In this document: positions 47,780-56,689 of the stretch, piece by piece
Layout of the letters: each line of letters begins with the position of its first letter
Position numbering within the stretch: the first letter of the stretch is position 1
From: Spirosoma telluris
GTDB taxonomy: Bacteria > Bacteroidota > Bacteroidia > Cytophagales > Spirosomataceae
Length of the DNA stretch: 64,000 nt
Assembly (NCBI GenBank): GCA_003259005.1
Contig: QLII01000002.1
Coordinates: forward strand, 124,001-188,000
Direction: 5' to 3'
The notes under the pieces: model-generated
What the model was told of the DNA's origin: nothing
The model's input: only the letters and a program-made list of their open reading frames with translations
The model's database searches: none
Position numbers and translations under genes: made by a program

Positions 47780-49774
47780 TTATTTCTTCACGACCTTATC
47801 CGCTGGGTCAGGTGGATTCACTTTCCCGGTGCTGAATGTTAGTGGAACGGTACTGCCAGCGGGTGACACCCGAACGTACCCCTGCATTTCCTGGTGCAAG
47901 GCCGAACAGAAATCGGTACAATAGATGGGGACTATACCCACGCGGTCGGGTACCCATTTTAACGTTTGGGTTTCGCCCGGCATGATCAGAATTTCGGCGT
48001 TGTTACTGCCTTTTACGGCAAATCCGTGGGGAACATCCCAATCCTGTTCGAGGTTCGTCAGGTGAAAATACACCTCATCGCCCAGGCGAATACCTTCAAT
48101 ATTATCGGGGGTAAAGTGCGACCGGATGGCGGTCATGTACACGTGTACCTTGTTGCCTTCGCGAACCACTTTGGCTTCCTTCTCGCCCTTCGCTGCGTAT
48201 TTGTGGTGGTTGTCTTCAATTTTGAATATCTTCTTCGAGTTTTTCTCGATCAACGCAGCCGGAATGGCTTCGGCATAGTGCGGTTCGCCCACGGTTGGGA
48301 AGTCGAGCAGCAGCTTCATTTTATCACCCGAAATGTCGTATAACTGGGCCGATTGCGCTAATTCAGGGCCTGTTGGCAGGTAGCGATCTTTGGTAATTTT
48401 GTTGTAAGCGATCACGTATTTACCATGCGGTTTGCTGGTCGGTCCACCGGGAATGCTCAAGTGGCCCGGCGAATAATAGGTCGGTACGCGATCCAGTACT
48501 TTTAGGTCTTTGATGTTCCATTTCACCAGTTCCGAAGATACGAAGAACGACGTAATGGCGTTACCGCGTCCGTCAAATTCGGTGTGCAGCGGTCCTAAAC
48601 CCGGTTTTTGTACTTCACCGTACAGGACACTTTCATATTTCAAGACTGGAATCCCGTCAAAATTGCCGTCGTAGCTTTTGCTGGCAATGGCTTTCAGGAT
48701 TTTATCGAACGAGAAAACCGGAATAACAGCCGCCAGTTTACCCGATCCAACAATGAATTCGCCGGTTGGGTCTACGTCGCAGCCGTGGGGCGATTTTGGG
48801 CAGGGCATAAAGTACACCAGATCAGGGCATTCTTTTGGATCGAGCGTCATCACTTCGTTGATGATGGTCGAGTTGGCCGAATGCGTGCTTTCATCATACA
48901 CATTATGGGCGTATTTGGCCGGGACAATCTTGCCTTTCCCCTGTTTGAGGTATTCTTCGGCTTTTTTCCAGTTTACAGCCAGAATAAAGTCTTTGTCCTT
49001 CTGCGAAGCATTCACTTCCAGCAGCGTGCTGGCCTGTTCGGTGTTGTAGCAGGAGAAGAAGAACCAGCCGTGCGATTTGCCTTTCCCGGCCCGTGCCAGG
49101 TCAAAACTGATACCCGGCATTTTCAACTGAAACTTGATGCTCAGGCGCCCCGTTTTTGGCTCTACGCTGATAAAGCTGATATAGCCTTTAAAGTTTTTCT
49201 TAAACGTGCTGATCGGTACATCGCCCTGATTATCAGGCGGCACCGAAAAGCGCGTGCTGGCCACTACATACTCGGTGTTTTCGGTAATGAAAGGCGACGA
49301 GTGATTGCCACCCGAGTTGGGCAGTTCCAGAATTTCCTCGGTTCGGAATGTCGAGAGGCTAATCCGGGCGACGCGGGGCGTATTGTTGGCGTTGCCGAAG
49401 GCCCAGCGGCCATCGTGTTCGCCCTTGGTTTGTGACAGCGAAATATGGTGAAGATCGTCCCAGGGAATAAAGCCATGGGACGTGTTGAGCATGGGTTTGG
49501 TCTCTTCACTGTAACCCCATCCATTTTCCGGAAATACCGAGAAGACCGGAATAATTTTCAACATCCGCCCTGACGGTATGCCATATACGGACATCTGCCC
49601 GTTGAACCCGCCCGACAGGAAATTGTAGAATTCGTCGTGTTTGCCGGGGGCCACATACACTTTTTCGGCGGCATCGCTCGCAATAGCGGAGCCCGCGTCT
49701 TTCGGTTTACAACCCGTCAGGCTGATACCCAAAGCGGCTACGGCAGCAAAAATTGATAGGGATCTTAGTTGCAT
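47780..49774 (-). CDS. nosZ: Nitrous-oxide reductase NosZ (clade II, lipoprotein form)
   Basis: A 664-residue multicopper enzyme that reduces N2O to N2 in the periplasm. The signal sequence has a lipobox (SLTGC, C22) and no Tat twin-arginine, as in clade II NosZ. CuZ-type histidine motif: DDLHHISLSQTKGEHDGRW. The C-terminal cupredoxin holds the CuA site CTDFCSALHQEM (C619, C623, H627, M630). Electrons likely come from the cytochrome c encoded just upstream. The distance to that gene is 32 bases, so both should share the promoter at about 50.3 kb. Confidence 0.97.
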   Translation of the reverse strand: MQLRSLSIFAAVAALGISLTGCKPKDAGSAIASDAAEKVYVAPGKHDEFYNFLSGGFNGQMSVYGIPSGRMLKIIPVFSVFPENGWGYSEETKPMLNTSHGFIPWDDLHHISLSQTKGEHDGRWAFGNANNTPRVARISLSTFRTEEILELPNSGGNHSSPFITENTEYVVASTRFSVPPDNQGDVPISTFKKNFKGYISFISVEPKTGRLSIKFQLKMPGISFDLARAGKGKSHGWFFFSCYNTEQASTLLEVNASQKDKDFILAVNWKKAEEYLKQGKGKIVPAKYAHNVYDESTHSANSTIINEVMTLDPKECPDLVYFMPCPKSPHGCDVDPTGEFIVGSGKLAAVIPVFSFDKILKAIASKSYDGNFDGIPVLKYESVLYGEVQKPGLGPLHTEFDGRGNAITSFFVSSELVKWNIKDLKVLDRVPTYYSPGHLSIPGGPTSKPHGKYVIAYNKITKDRYLPTGPELAQSAQLYDISGDKMKLLLDFPTVGEPHYAEAIPAALIEKNSKKIFKIEDNHHKYAAKGEKEAKVVREGNKVHVYMTAIRSHFTPDNIEGIRLGDEVYFHLTNLEQDWDVPHGFAVKGSNNAEILIMPGETQTLKWVPDRVGIVPIYCTDFCSALHQEMQGYVRVSPAGSTVPLTFSTGKVNPPDPADKVVKK

Positions 49775-49806
49775 TATCGTGAATGGTTGATATATACTGA
49801 GTGTTT

Positions 49807-50271
49807 TTATTTCTCGCCGTCGTTTGAGCGCATAAATTCCACCATTGAGCGGGCTTCGGCTTCCGACAGGTTTTGGTTCGGCATCCGAACCAGACAGAGT
49901 TCGAGCAATTTCTGGGCTTCAGCATCTTTTCCCAGCATCATGTCCACGTTCAGAATCATATTCATGATCCATTCGGGTTTACGCCGGGATGTCACGCCCT
50001 TCCAGCCGGGTCCCACCAGTTTCGTTTCGTCGAGCCGGTGGCAGGACCCGCATTTCACATCATAAATGCCTTTCCCCTGTTTTACCATCGCGCCATCGAG
50101 GGGACTGGATAAGACCACTTCTTTCACTTCCGTTCCGTGAATCTCTTCCTGCGATACGGCCGCGGCCGGATCGGTGGGGGCTTCCTCGGCCCGTTGTTTG
50201 GCGCCATCCGATGAGCAGCCATACCAGCCGACTGAGAGCGCTAGTAACACGAGTGTAACCGTCTTTTTCAT
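49807..50271 (-). CDS. Monohaem cytochrome c lipoprotein, probable NosZ electron donor
   Basis: A 154-residue protein with lipobox GWYGC (C19), an acidic Ala-Pro linker, and one haem site CGSCH (74-78) in DVKCGSCHRLDETKLVGPGW; a distal Met is likely from NMILNVDMML. A membrane-anchored monohaem cytochrome directly ahead of nosZ is common in clade II clusters and would hand electrons from the quinol pool to CuA. It is the first gene of the minus-strand operon, divergent from ric. Confidence 0.9.
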   Translation of the reverse strand: MKKTVTLVLLALSVGWYGCSSDGAKQRAEEAPTDPAAAVSQEEIHGTEVKEVVLSSPLDGAMVKQGKGIYDVKCGSCHRLDETKLVGPGWKGVTSRRKPEWIMNMILNVDMMLGKDAEAQKLLELCLVRMPNQNLSEAEARSMVEFMRSNDGEK

Positions 50272-50361
50272 GATTATTTTGTTTTTGTTCTTCCATCAAA
50301 TAAAGAATAATGTATCTTTTATTCTTTGACCCCAAAGTAACGCCTTCTCCAAAGCCTAAAT

Positions 50362-50377
50362 CCTGATTAAAATCAGG
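50362..50377. promoter_or_regulatory. CCTGAT-N4-ATCAGG palindrome in the cyt c / ric divergent promoter
   Basis: CCTGATTAAAATCAGG. The same motif with a different 4-base spacer occurs before norB (53747). It resembles FNR/DNR boxes (TTGAT-N4-ATCAA) with altered outer bases. A candidate -7 element, TATCTTTA, lies at 50421-50428. This is the likely control point for the nos operon and for ric. Confidence 0.65.
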
Positions 50378-50475
50378 TCGCCACCGTTTATTTGTCAATA
50401 TTCAGAATAAAAGACCCCGTTATCTTTATATCCAAATTAGTGAATCTATTATTGACCGTTATTTAGTTACATACC

Positions 50476-51204
50476 ATGGAAATGGCTTTTGATTTTGAGA
50501 CCCCTGCCCTAACGGTAGGCGAAATAGTAGCCGCCCACATTCGGACGGCCGAAGTATTTAAACGCCTGAACATTGATTTTTGCTGTAATGGCAAGCGTAC
50601 CTTATTCGAAGCCTGTGTGCGGGCCAACGTACCGCTAAAAACGGTCGTGGAAACCTTACACAAGCTACCAACCGAAGAACGCCGGTCCTCTGAAAAATTC
50701 GATGAGTGGGAACTTGGTTTTCTGGCCGATTACGTCCTGGCCGTACACCACGGGTACCTCTACGATAATCTGCCGTTCATTGAAGAACTCGTAGTAAAAG
50801 TAGCAGCCAAACACGGCGACCGGTATCCGGCCCTGCTCCTTGTTCAACAGGCCTACGTAGTGTTAAAAGCCGATTTACTGGCGCATTTACAGAAAGAAGA
50901 AATTGCCCTTTTCCCGATCATTAAAGAACTGGCGGCTGCCAAACGTAAACCGGCCACACTCCTGACCGGGCGACCTTTATCCATTAAGGCTCCCGTTGCC
51001 TGTATGGAACATGAACACCAGGATGCCGGATCGCTGCTGTTTCAGATTAGGGAACTGACCAATGATTATACACCCCCGGCGGATGCCTGCAACTCACATC
51101 GCCTGATGCTGGCCAAACTCGCTGAGCTTGAAGCCGATTTAATGCAGCACATCCATCTTGAAAATAACATCCTGTTTCCGAAGGCTATAGCCCTGGAGAA
51201 GTAG
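50476..51204 (+). CDS. ric: Iron-sulfur cluster repair di-iron protein (RIC/ScdA/YtfE)
   Basis: A 242-residue protein: N-terminal ScdA domain (TVGEIVAAHIRTAEVFKRLN then DFCCNGKRTL with the conserved Cys pair) and a hemerythrin-like di-iron domain with metal His/Glu in HHGYLYDNL, HLQKEEIALFP, EHEHQDAG and HIHLENNILFP. It repairs iron-sulfur clusters damaged by nitric oxide and oxidants. Its place beside nosZ, norB and an Rrf2 regulator fits a nitrosative-stress role. It starts at ATG 50476, 98 bases after the shared palindrome. Confidence 0.94.
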   Translation: MEMAFDFETPALTVGEIVAAHIRTAEVFKRLNIDFCCNGKRTLFEACVRANVPLKTVVETLHKLPTEERRSSEKFDEWELGFLADYVLAVHHGYLYDNLPFIEELVVKVAAKHGDRYPALLLVQQAYVVLKADLLAHLQKEEIALFPIIKELAAAKRKPATLLTGRPLSIKAPVACMEHEHQDAGSLLFQIRELTNDYTPPADACNSHRLMLAKLAELEADLMQHIHLENNILFPKAIALEK

Positions 51205-51296
51205 AATGCGTACTGGTTTGTGGGTCAGTTTGCTTATTTTAGCTACAAATCGCACAAACGACCCAGTAAAACGGCGAATTACAACCTTGTAAACCT

Positions 51297-51719
51297 ATGA
51301 TTTCTAAAACGAGTGGCTATGCAATCCGGGGATTGGTTTATCTGGCCCTGAAAAGTTCGGACGTGTCCAAAGTGGGTATTCATGAACTAGCGGATGAATT
51401 AAACGTACCGCAACCGTTTTTGGGTAAAATCATGCAGGGGCTTGTTCGGCGCGACATTATCAGCTCGACCAAAGGCCCGAACGGTGGCTTTTTTATCAAC
51501 GAACGAACCCTGGCGACGCCGATCATCGAGGTGGTCGACGCCATTGATGGGCTGGGCATCTTTCGTCGCTGCTTTCTGGGATTACCCGAATGCAACAGCC
51601 AAAAGCCGTGCCCGCTGCATCATCATGTCGTTGAATTTCGGGATTCGCTCCAGCATGCGCTGGAAACGTTGACCGTTCATGACCTGGTGCTGGATATAGA
51701 AGGGGCTTGTCCGTATTGA
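51297..51719 (+). CDS. Rrf2-family regulator (NsrR-like)
   Basis: A 140-residue winged-helix regulator. The recognition region is ELADELNVPQPFLGKIMQGL, and three cysteines (C92, C99, C105 in CFLGLPECNSQKPC) match the [2Fe-2S] ligand pattern of NO-sensing Rrf2 proteins such as NsrR. It should lose its cluster, and thus DNA binding, on exposure to nitric oxide. It is encoded between ric and a fasciclin lipoprotein, and may be the local sensor of this cluster. Confidence 0.9.
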   Translation: MISKTSGYAIRGLVYLALKSSDVSKVGIHELADELNVPQPFLGKIMQGLVRRDIISSTKGPNGGFFINERTLATPIIEVVDAIDGLGIFRRCFLGLPECNSQKPCPLHHHVVEFRDSLQHALETLTVHDLVLDIEGACPY

Positions 51720-51788
51720 AACGATTGGACAATCCATCACACGAGGAGTTTACCGTGTAAACTCATTTTTTAGTAAACTAAATAATTC

Positions 51789-52346
51789 ATGAAAACCTAT
51801 ATACTCACTGTCCTTTTTGCTGGGACATTGCTTGCCTGCGACTCAACGTCTTCGCAACAGGAAGCCTCTTCTGGTACAGCCAGTACAGAGCAAACCCCGG
51901 CAGGCCAGTCGGCTGTTGAGGATAACGATTCACAGAAAGATGTTGTCAAAGTAGCCATCGGATCGCCTGACCATACCACGCTGGTGAAAGCGGTTCAGGC
52001 CGCTGATCTGGTCAATGTGTTATCAAATGCCGGACCCTTTACCGTTTTCGCCCCGACCAATGCCGCTTTTGCAGCCTTGCCCGCTGGTACGGTTGATGAG
52101 TTACTGAAGCCCGAAAACAAGGAAAAACTGGCGGATATTCTTCAATACCATGTTTCGGTAGCGGGTTATCCACTCGAAAATCTGCACGATGGACAGATTA
52201 TTAATCAGGTCAACGGCGGCAATGCCACCATTACCGTGAAGGATGGTAACTATAAAATCAATGATGCCAACATCATTGCCACCGTCAAAGCGTCAAACGG
52301 TATTGTTCACGTCATCGACAAGGTCATTTTGCCACCGACGAAATAG
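51789..52346 (+). CDS. Fasciclin-domain lipoprotein
   Basis: A 185-residue protein with lipobox LLAC (C17), a Ser/Thr/Gln-rich linker and one fasciclin domain (LSNAGPFTVFAPTNAAFAAL, LQYHVSVAGY, IIATVKASNGIVHVIDKVI). Fasciclin domains mediate surface or matrix adhesion. Its place in a nitrogen-oxide cluster is common in Bacteroidota but its role there is unknown. Confidence 0.92.
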   Translation: MKTYILTVLFAGTLLACDSTSSQQEASSGTASTEQTPAGQSAVEDNDSQKDVVKVAIGSPDHTTLVKAVQAADLVNVLSNAGPFTVFAPTNAAFAALPAGTVDELLKPENKEKLADILQYHVSVAGYPLENLHDGQIINQVNGGNATITVKDGNYKINDANIIATVKASNGIVHVIDKVILPPTK

Positions 52347-52415
52347 CTAACCGGCTTTCAAAGTCGTACCCGCTAACCACCTTCGGTTTGTAAGTACGTC
52401 TACGGGTCTACCCAC

Positions 52416-53678
52416 ATGGCAACAAGGCTTCTTTCAAACCATCCCGTACAGGAAACCCGGGCTAATCAGCGTAACTGGCGAACCGCTCTAGGCTGGTGGG
52501 TGGTAGCGGGTGCCCTTGGTGTGTTAATCCGTTACCAATTGGTATACCCCGTGGCTGGGTTGACCTATCCGTTTTTGCTCCATGCCCATTCCCATGTGGT
52601 GCTGCTGGGCTGGACATTCAATGCCCTGTTCCTGGCCCTGGCAGCCACGTTCGGGTCTGGGTTACGCTTATCCGCGTATCGAAAAGTTTGGGTGGGATTT
52701 CAGGTAGCTGTATTGGGCATGCTCCTGTTCTTTCCCACACAGGGGTATGCTACCGGGTCGATTGTTGCGTCGACGTTACATGTTTTCGTTTCCTATTACA
52801 TGGTCTGGTGTCTTTGGCAGGATCTTCGTTCAGACAACAGCCTGTCAGCCAGGCTGGTCAGATGGGGACTGTTCTTTTTTGTATTATCAACACTAGGGCC
52901 CTATTCGGTAGGCATTCTTAAGGCCCGACACTTACAGGAAACGATCTGGTATCCCCTGTCCATTTATTTCTACCTGCACTTTCTTTACAATGGCTGGTTC
53001 ATCTTTGGGTGTCTGGCCCTGCTGTTCCGCTGGCTTGAAAATTGGGAACTGGTGCCTACCAAACAAGTTGGTAACCGTTTCATCAGGGCCATGGCGCTAT
53101 CAGCTATGGGGACGCTGGCTTTATCGGCATTATGGACCAATCCTCCTGGTTGGTTGTGGCTGATCGGTGGGGGAGCGGCATTACTGCAAGCGGGTTCAGG
53201 GGTTTGGTTACTTGGGTGGCTCTGGCAAAAACGAAGCGCTTTATGTCAACAACTTGAGCCGCAGGCGTTTGCACTGGCGAGACTGGCTTTTCTGAGTCTT
53301 GGTCTGAAATTGATGTTGCAACTCCTGTCGGCGTTACCCTGGGCAACCCAGTTGGCCTATGCCCAGCGAAATCTGGTAATCGCCTATCTGCACCTAGTCT
53401 TTATTGGGGTCATCACGTTTTTTCTGCTAGCCTGGGCGTTTCAGCAAGGATACATTCGCCGTTCCGGCCTGGCAATTGGCTTGATCAGCCTGTTTTTTAT
53501 GTTGACCGAAAGTGTATTGGTAACGGAATCCCTGTGCCAACAAGGAAGCAGTTATGTTCCTCACCTAGGCGAATGGCTACTGGCCTTGTCGGTTGGCCTA
53601 TGGATTGGCGTGTTGCTGCTTTGGGTCCGGCAGCTACCGGTTCACGTCTACCGGTCCTTCTCTTTATTCAGGCGTTAA
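52416..53678 (+). CDS. Haem-copper-oxidase-subunit-I-like membrane protein
   Basis: A 420-residue protein with about 12 hydrophobic helices. LLHAHSHVVLLGWTFNALFL has the spaced His pattern of haem-copper oxidase helix II, and later STLHVFVSYY and YLHFLYNGWF carry more His; the catalytic copper set of oxidases is not evident. Proteins of this kind sit beside norB in Bacteroidota and may bind haem or help maturation of the reductase. It follows the fasciclin gene by 69 bases. Confidence 0.7.
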   Translation: MATRLLSNHPVQETRANQRNWRTALGWWVVAGALGVLIRYQLVYPVAGLTYPFLLHAHSHVVLLGWTFNALFLALAATFGSGLRLSAYRKVWVGFQVAVLGMLLFFPTQGYATGSIVASTLHVFVSYYMVWCLWQDLRSDNSLSARLVRWGLFFFVLSTLGPYSVGILKARHLQETIWYPLSIYFYLHFLYNGWFIFGCLALLFRWLENWELVPTKQVGNRFIRAMALSAMGTLALSALWTNPPGWLWLIGGGAALLQAGSGVWLLGWLWQKRSALCQQLEPQAFALARLAFLSLGLKLMLQLLSALPWATQLAYAQRNLVIAYLHLVFIGVITFFLLAWAFQQGYIRRSGLAIGLISLFFMLTESVLVTESLCQQGSSYVPHLGEWLLALSVGLWIGVLLLWVRQLPVHVYRSFSLFRR

Positions 53679-53746
53679 CAACCTACTGGGAGCAAAGCCT
53701 TTCATCTGCTCACTTACTCCATTTGCTGATCCTAATCTGGTTTCCG

Positions 53747-53762
53747 CCTGATGCAAATCAGG
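53747..53762 (+). promoter_or_regulatory. CCTGAT-N4-ATCAGG palindrome before norB
   Basis: CCTGATGCAAATCAGG, second copy of the motif at 50362. It lies 76 bases before the norB ATG. Around 29 bases after it comes GCAGAAATAAAGACC and TATCTTTT (53810-53817), closely similar to the CAGAATAAAAGACC and TATCTTTA that follow the first copy, so both promoters seem to be built alike. Confidence 0.65.
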
Positions 53763-53838
53763 TTTCATGAACGTACACGCTTCCATATTTGCAGAAATAA
53801 AGACCTTTTTATCTTTTAATTAAAACTATACGATTAAC

Positions 53839-56150
53839 ATGCAATACCGTAAACTTTGGTGGGGCTTTCTGCTGGTTATGGTCGGGTCATTTTCCGTCCT
53901 GGGCTATTTCGGCTCGAAAATATACCGGGAGGCCCCGCCCATTCCCACCTCCGTTGTCACAACGTCTGGCCAGGTTCTTTTTTCGGGTCAGGATATAAAA
54001 GACGGCCAGAATGTCTGGCAATCCATTGGTGGTCATTCGGTTGGTTCTATCTGGGGGCATGGCGCGTATGTCGCCCCCGACTGGACGGCTGACTGGCTTC
54101 ACCGGGAAGCGATGTTTATTCTCGACAACTGGTCGCAAACCACAACCGGCAAACCCTTCCTGAGCGCTAATGCCGAAACGCAGGCGGCCTTGAAAGTACG
54201 TTTGCAAAACCTGCTTCGCAAAAACACCTACGATGTAAAAACCGGCATCCTGACCGTGGCCGATATCCGGGCCGAAGCCATTTCGGCAGCCAGTCAGCAT
54301 TATACGGGACTGTTTACTAATAACGCAGCGTTGGAACGGTATCGGGATGCCTACGCCATTCCCAAAAACACGGTGAAGGACCCGGAGCGGATGCGTAAGC
54401 TCAATACGTTCTTCTTCTGGGCCTCCTGGGCCTGCGTTACTGAGCGGCCCAATCAGGTCATCAGCTATACTAACAACTGGCCGTCGGAGGAACTGGTGGG
54501 CAATAAACCCAGCACCGATCTGATTATCTGGACGGGGTTCAGTGTCATTGTGTTACTGGCCGGGATTGGCTTGTTGATCTGGTATCATGCTGCTCACCAG
54601 GAAGGCGAAACAGACCTGAAAACCCTGCCCAAGCACGACCCCTTGCTGGGACTGGCCATAACGCCATCGATGCGGGCAACGGAAAAATATTTCTGGATCG
54701 TAACGGCCCTAATGCTGGTGCAGGTGGGCATGGGGGCCATTACGGCTCACTATGGCGTGGAAGGGCAGGCGTTTTTCGGGTTCCCCTTAGCGGAGTATCT
54801 CCCCTACGCGGTGTCGCGGAGCTGGCACGTTCAACTGGCCATTTTCTGGATTGCCACGTCCTGGCTGGCAACAGGTTTGTTCATTGCCCCGGCGGTTTCG
54901 GGCCACGAGCCAAAATTTCAGCGATTGGGCGTAAATTTCCTATTCATGGCGCTCCTGGTCATTGTAGTCGGTTCGCTGGCCGGTCAATGGTTTGGCATCA
55001 TGCAGAAATTGGGCTTTGTGCAGAATTTCTGGCTGGGTCATCAGGGGTACGAGTATGTCGATATTGGCCGATTCTGGCAGATTTTCCTGTTGATCGGATT
55101 GTTTCTGTGGTTGTTTTTGATGGGCCGCGCCATCTGGCCTGCCCTCAAACGGGGTACTGACGGGAGTCCGGCCGAAAGCCGTCATCTGCTGGCGCTGTTC
55201 CTGATATCCTCCATCGCCATTGCCGCCTTTTATGGTGCGGGACTCATGTGGGGCCGCCAAACGAACCTGGCCATTGCCGAATACTGGCGGTGGTGGGTCG
55301 TTCACCTGTGGGTGGAGGGCTTCTTCGAAGTCTTTGCGACGGTAGTGATTGCCTTTCTGTTTGTGCGGCTGGGGCTTATTGAGATAAAACGGGCCACGGG
55401 ACAAGTTCTTTTTTCGACGATCATCTTCCTCTTCGGTGGCATTATTGGCACGTTTCACCACCTGTATTTCAGCGGCACGCCCACCTCGGTAATGGCCCTG
55501 GGGCAACTTTTAGCGCCCTCGAAGTAGTGCCACTGGTGCTCATTGGTTTTGAAGCCTATCATAACCTGAGCTTAAGCCGGTCAACCGAATGGATTAAAGC
55601 CTACAAATGGCCCATTTACTGCTTTGTGGCCGTAGCGTTCTGGAACCTTGTCGGTGCGGGTGTGTTTGGCTTCCTGATCAATCCTCCACTGGCGCTTTAT
55701 TACATACAGGGCTTGAATACCACCGCTGTTCATGGTCATACGGCTCTCTTCGGTGTTTACGGCATTCTGGGGATCGGACTCACGCTTTTTTCCTTACGGG
55801 CCATGGACACACGCCGGGTCTGGAAAGACGGTGTTATTCGCTTTTCCTTCTGGTCGATCAACATCGGGCTGGGGCTGATGGTGCTGCTTAGTGTGCTGCC
55901 CATTGGCTTATTACAAGCCTGGGCCAGTATCGAACACGGCCTCTGGTATGCCCGCTCTATGGAGTTTATGCAAACCGACCTGATGCAGACGCTGCGCTGG
56001 CTCCGGGCCATTGGCGATACGGTCTTTGCGGCAGGGGTGATAGCGCTGGCCTGGTTTATTCTGGGCTTGAAAACGGGCTGGTCGCTGGTAGATCCCAAAC
56101 CGGAGAAATCCCCTGCTACCTATCAACTACTGGAAGAAACAAACGCCTAA
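53839..56150 (+). CDS. norB: Quinol-dependent nitric-oxide reductase NorB (qNOR), apparent frameshift
   Basis: A 770-residue single-subunit NO reductase after correction. The N-terminal extension with one helix and a cytochrome-c-like domain lacking haem (GQNVWQSIGGHSVGSIWGHG) is typical of qNOR; helices of the catalytic part carry haem and FeB ligands (SRSWHVQLAIFW, WVVHLWVEGFFEVFA with the proton/iron Glu, IGTFHHLYFSGTP, and TAVHGHTALFG). The frame stops at 55527 after MALGQLLAPSK; one G added to the G4 run at 55500-55503 gives GATFSALEVVPLVLIGFEAYH and runs to 56150. It reduces 2 NO to N2O using quinol. Product N2O is the substrate of the NosZ encoded here. Confidence 0.94.
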
Positions 56151-56156
56151 TGCTTT

Positions 56157-56194
56157 CCGCGACCAGTACCTACTGAATTTGGTACTGGTCGCGG
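56157..56194 (+). terminator. Rho-independent terminator after norB
   Basis: CCGCGACCAGTACC pairs perfectly with GGTACTGGTCGCGG around a 10-base loop, seven bases after the norB stop. Confidence 0.85.
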
Positions 56195-56233
56195 TATAGT
56201 TCATCCTAACTAGCAACTTCGAACGAGTTTCCC

Positions 56234-56608
56234 ATGCGCCAGACGATCATTTACCTCTTTTTAAGTTTAGTACTGATGCAAAACAGTAGTCGGCTTGGGG
56301 TGCTGATCTGGTTTGACGTAAACCAATCGGCCATCGCACAAACCCGTTGCGAAAACCGATTTCAACCGAAAGCCCGCTGTAACGGCCACTGCGTATTGGC
56401 CAAACGGTTAAAAGCCATTGATCAACGCGAAAAGCAGTCGGCTCAACAAGCCCAGCTACCCGAGATTCAATGGTTTATCTCCGCATTTCAATTGGTCTAT
56501 ACATTCAATACAACGGACAACCTGTCGAATACAAAGGTTGGCATGTCAGCTGATTACGCCCGCTACCCTGCGCCTGAACACCCTATTTACCACCCGCCCA
56601 ACTGCTGA
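56234..56608 (+). CDS. Small secreted Cys-containing protein before a TonB receptor
   Basis: A 124-residue protein with a signal-like N-terminus (MRQTIIYLFLSLVLMQNSS) and a motif CENRFQPKARCNGHCVLAKR, spaced cysteines that could bind metal, and a His/Pro-rich tail (YPAPEHPIYHPPNC). It is 81 bases ahead of the TonB receptor gene. Small proteins of this layout often precede metal-related receptors in Bacteroidota; the role is inferred. Confidence 0.65.
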   Translation: MRQTIIYLFLSLVLMQNSSRLGVLIWFDVNQSAIAQTRCENRFQPKARCNGHCVLAKRLKAIDQREKQSAQQAQLPEIQWFISAFQLVYTFNTTDNLSNTKVGMSADYARYPAPEHPIYHPPNC

Positions 56609-56689
56609 CCTTTCGTTAATCTAATCTTTACCAGCACCCTTGCGGTACTGGGCTTACTACGTATTGGATTTCATTTAGACGTAAGTGTC

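Noticed and set aside
48608..49435. Long plus-strand open frame (275 codons) opposite nosZ
   Set aside because: It is antisense to an unmistakable nosZ; its composition mirrors nosZ codon bias and it has no protein features.
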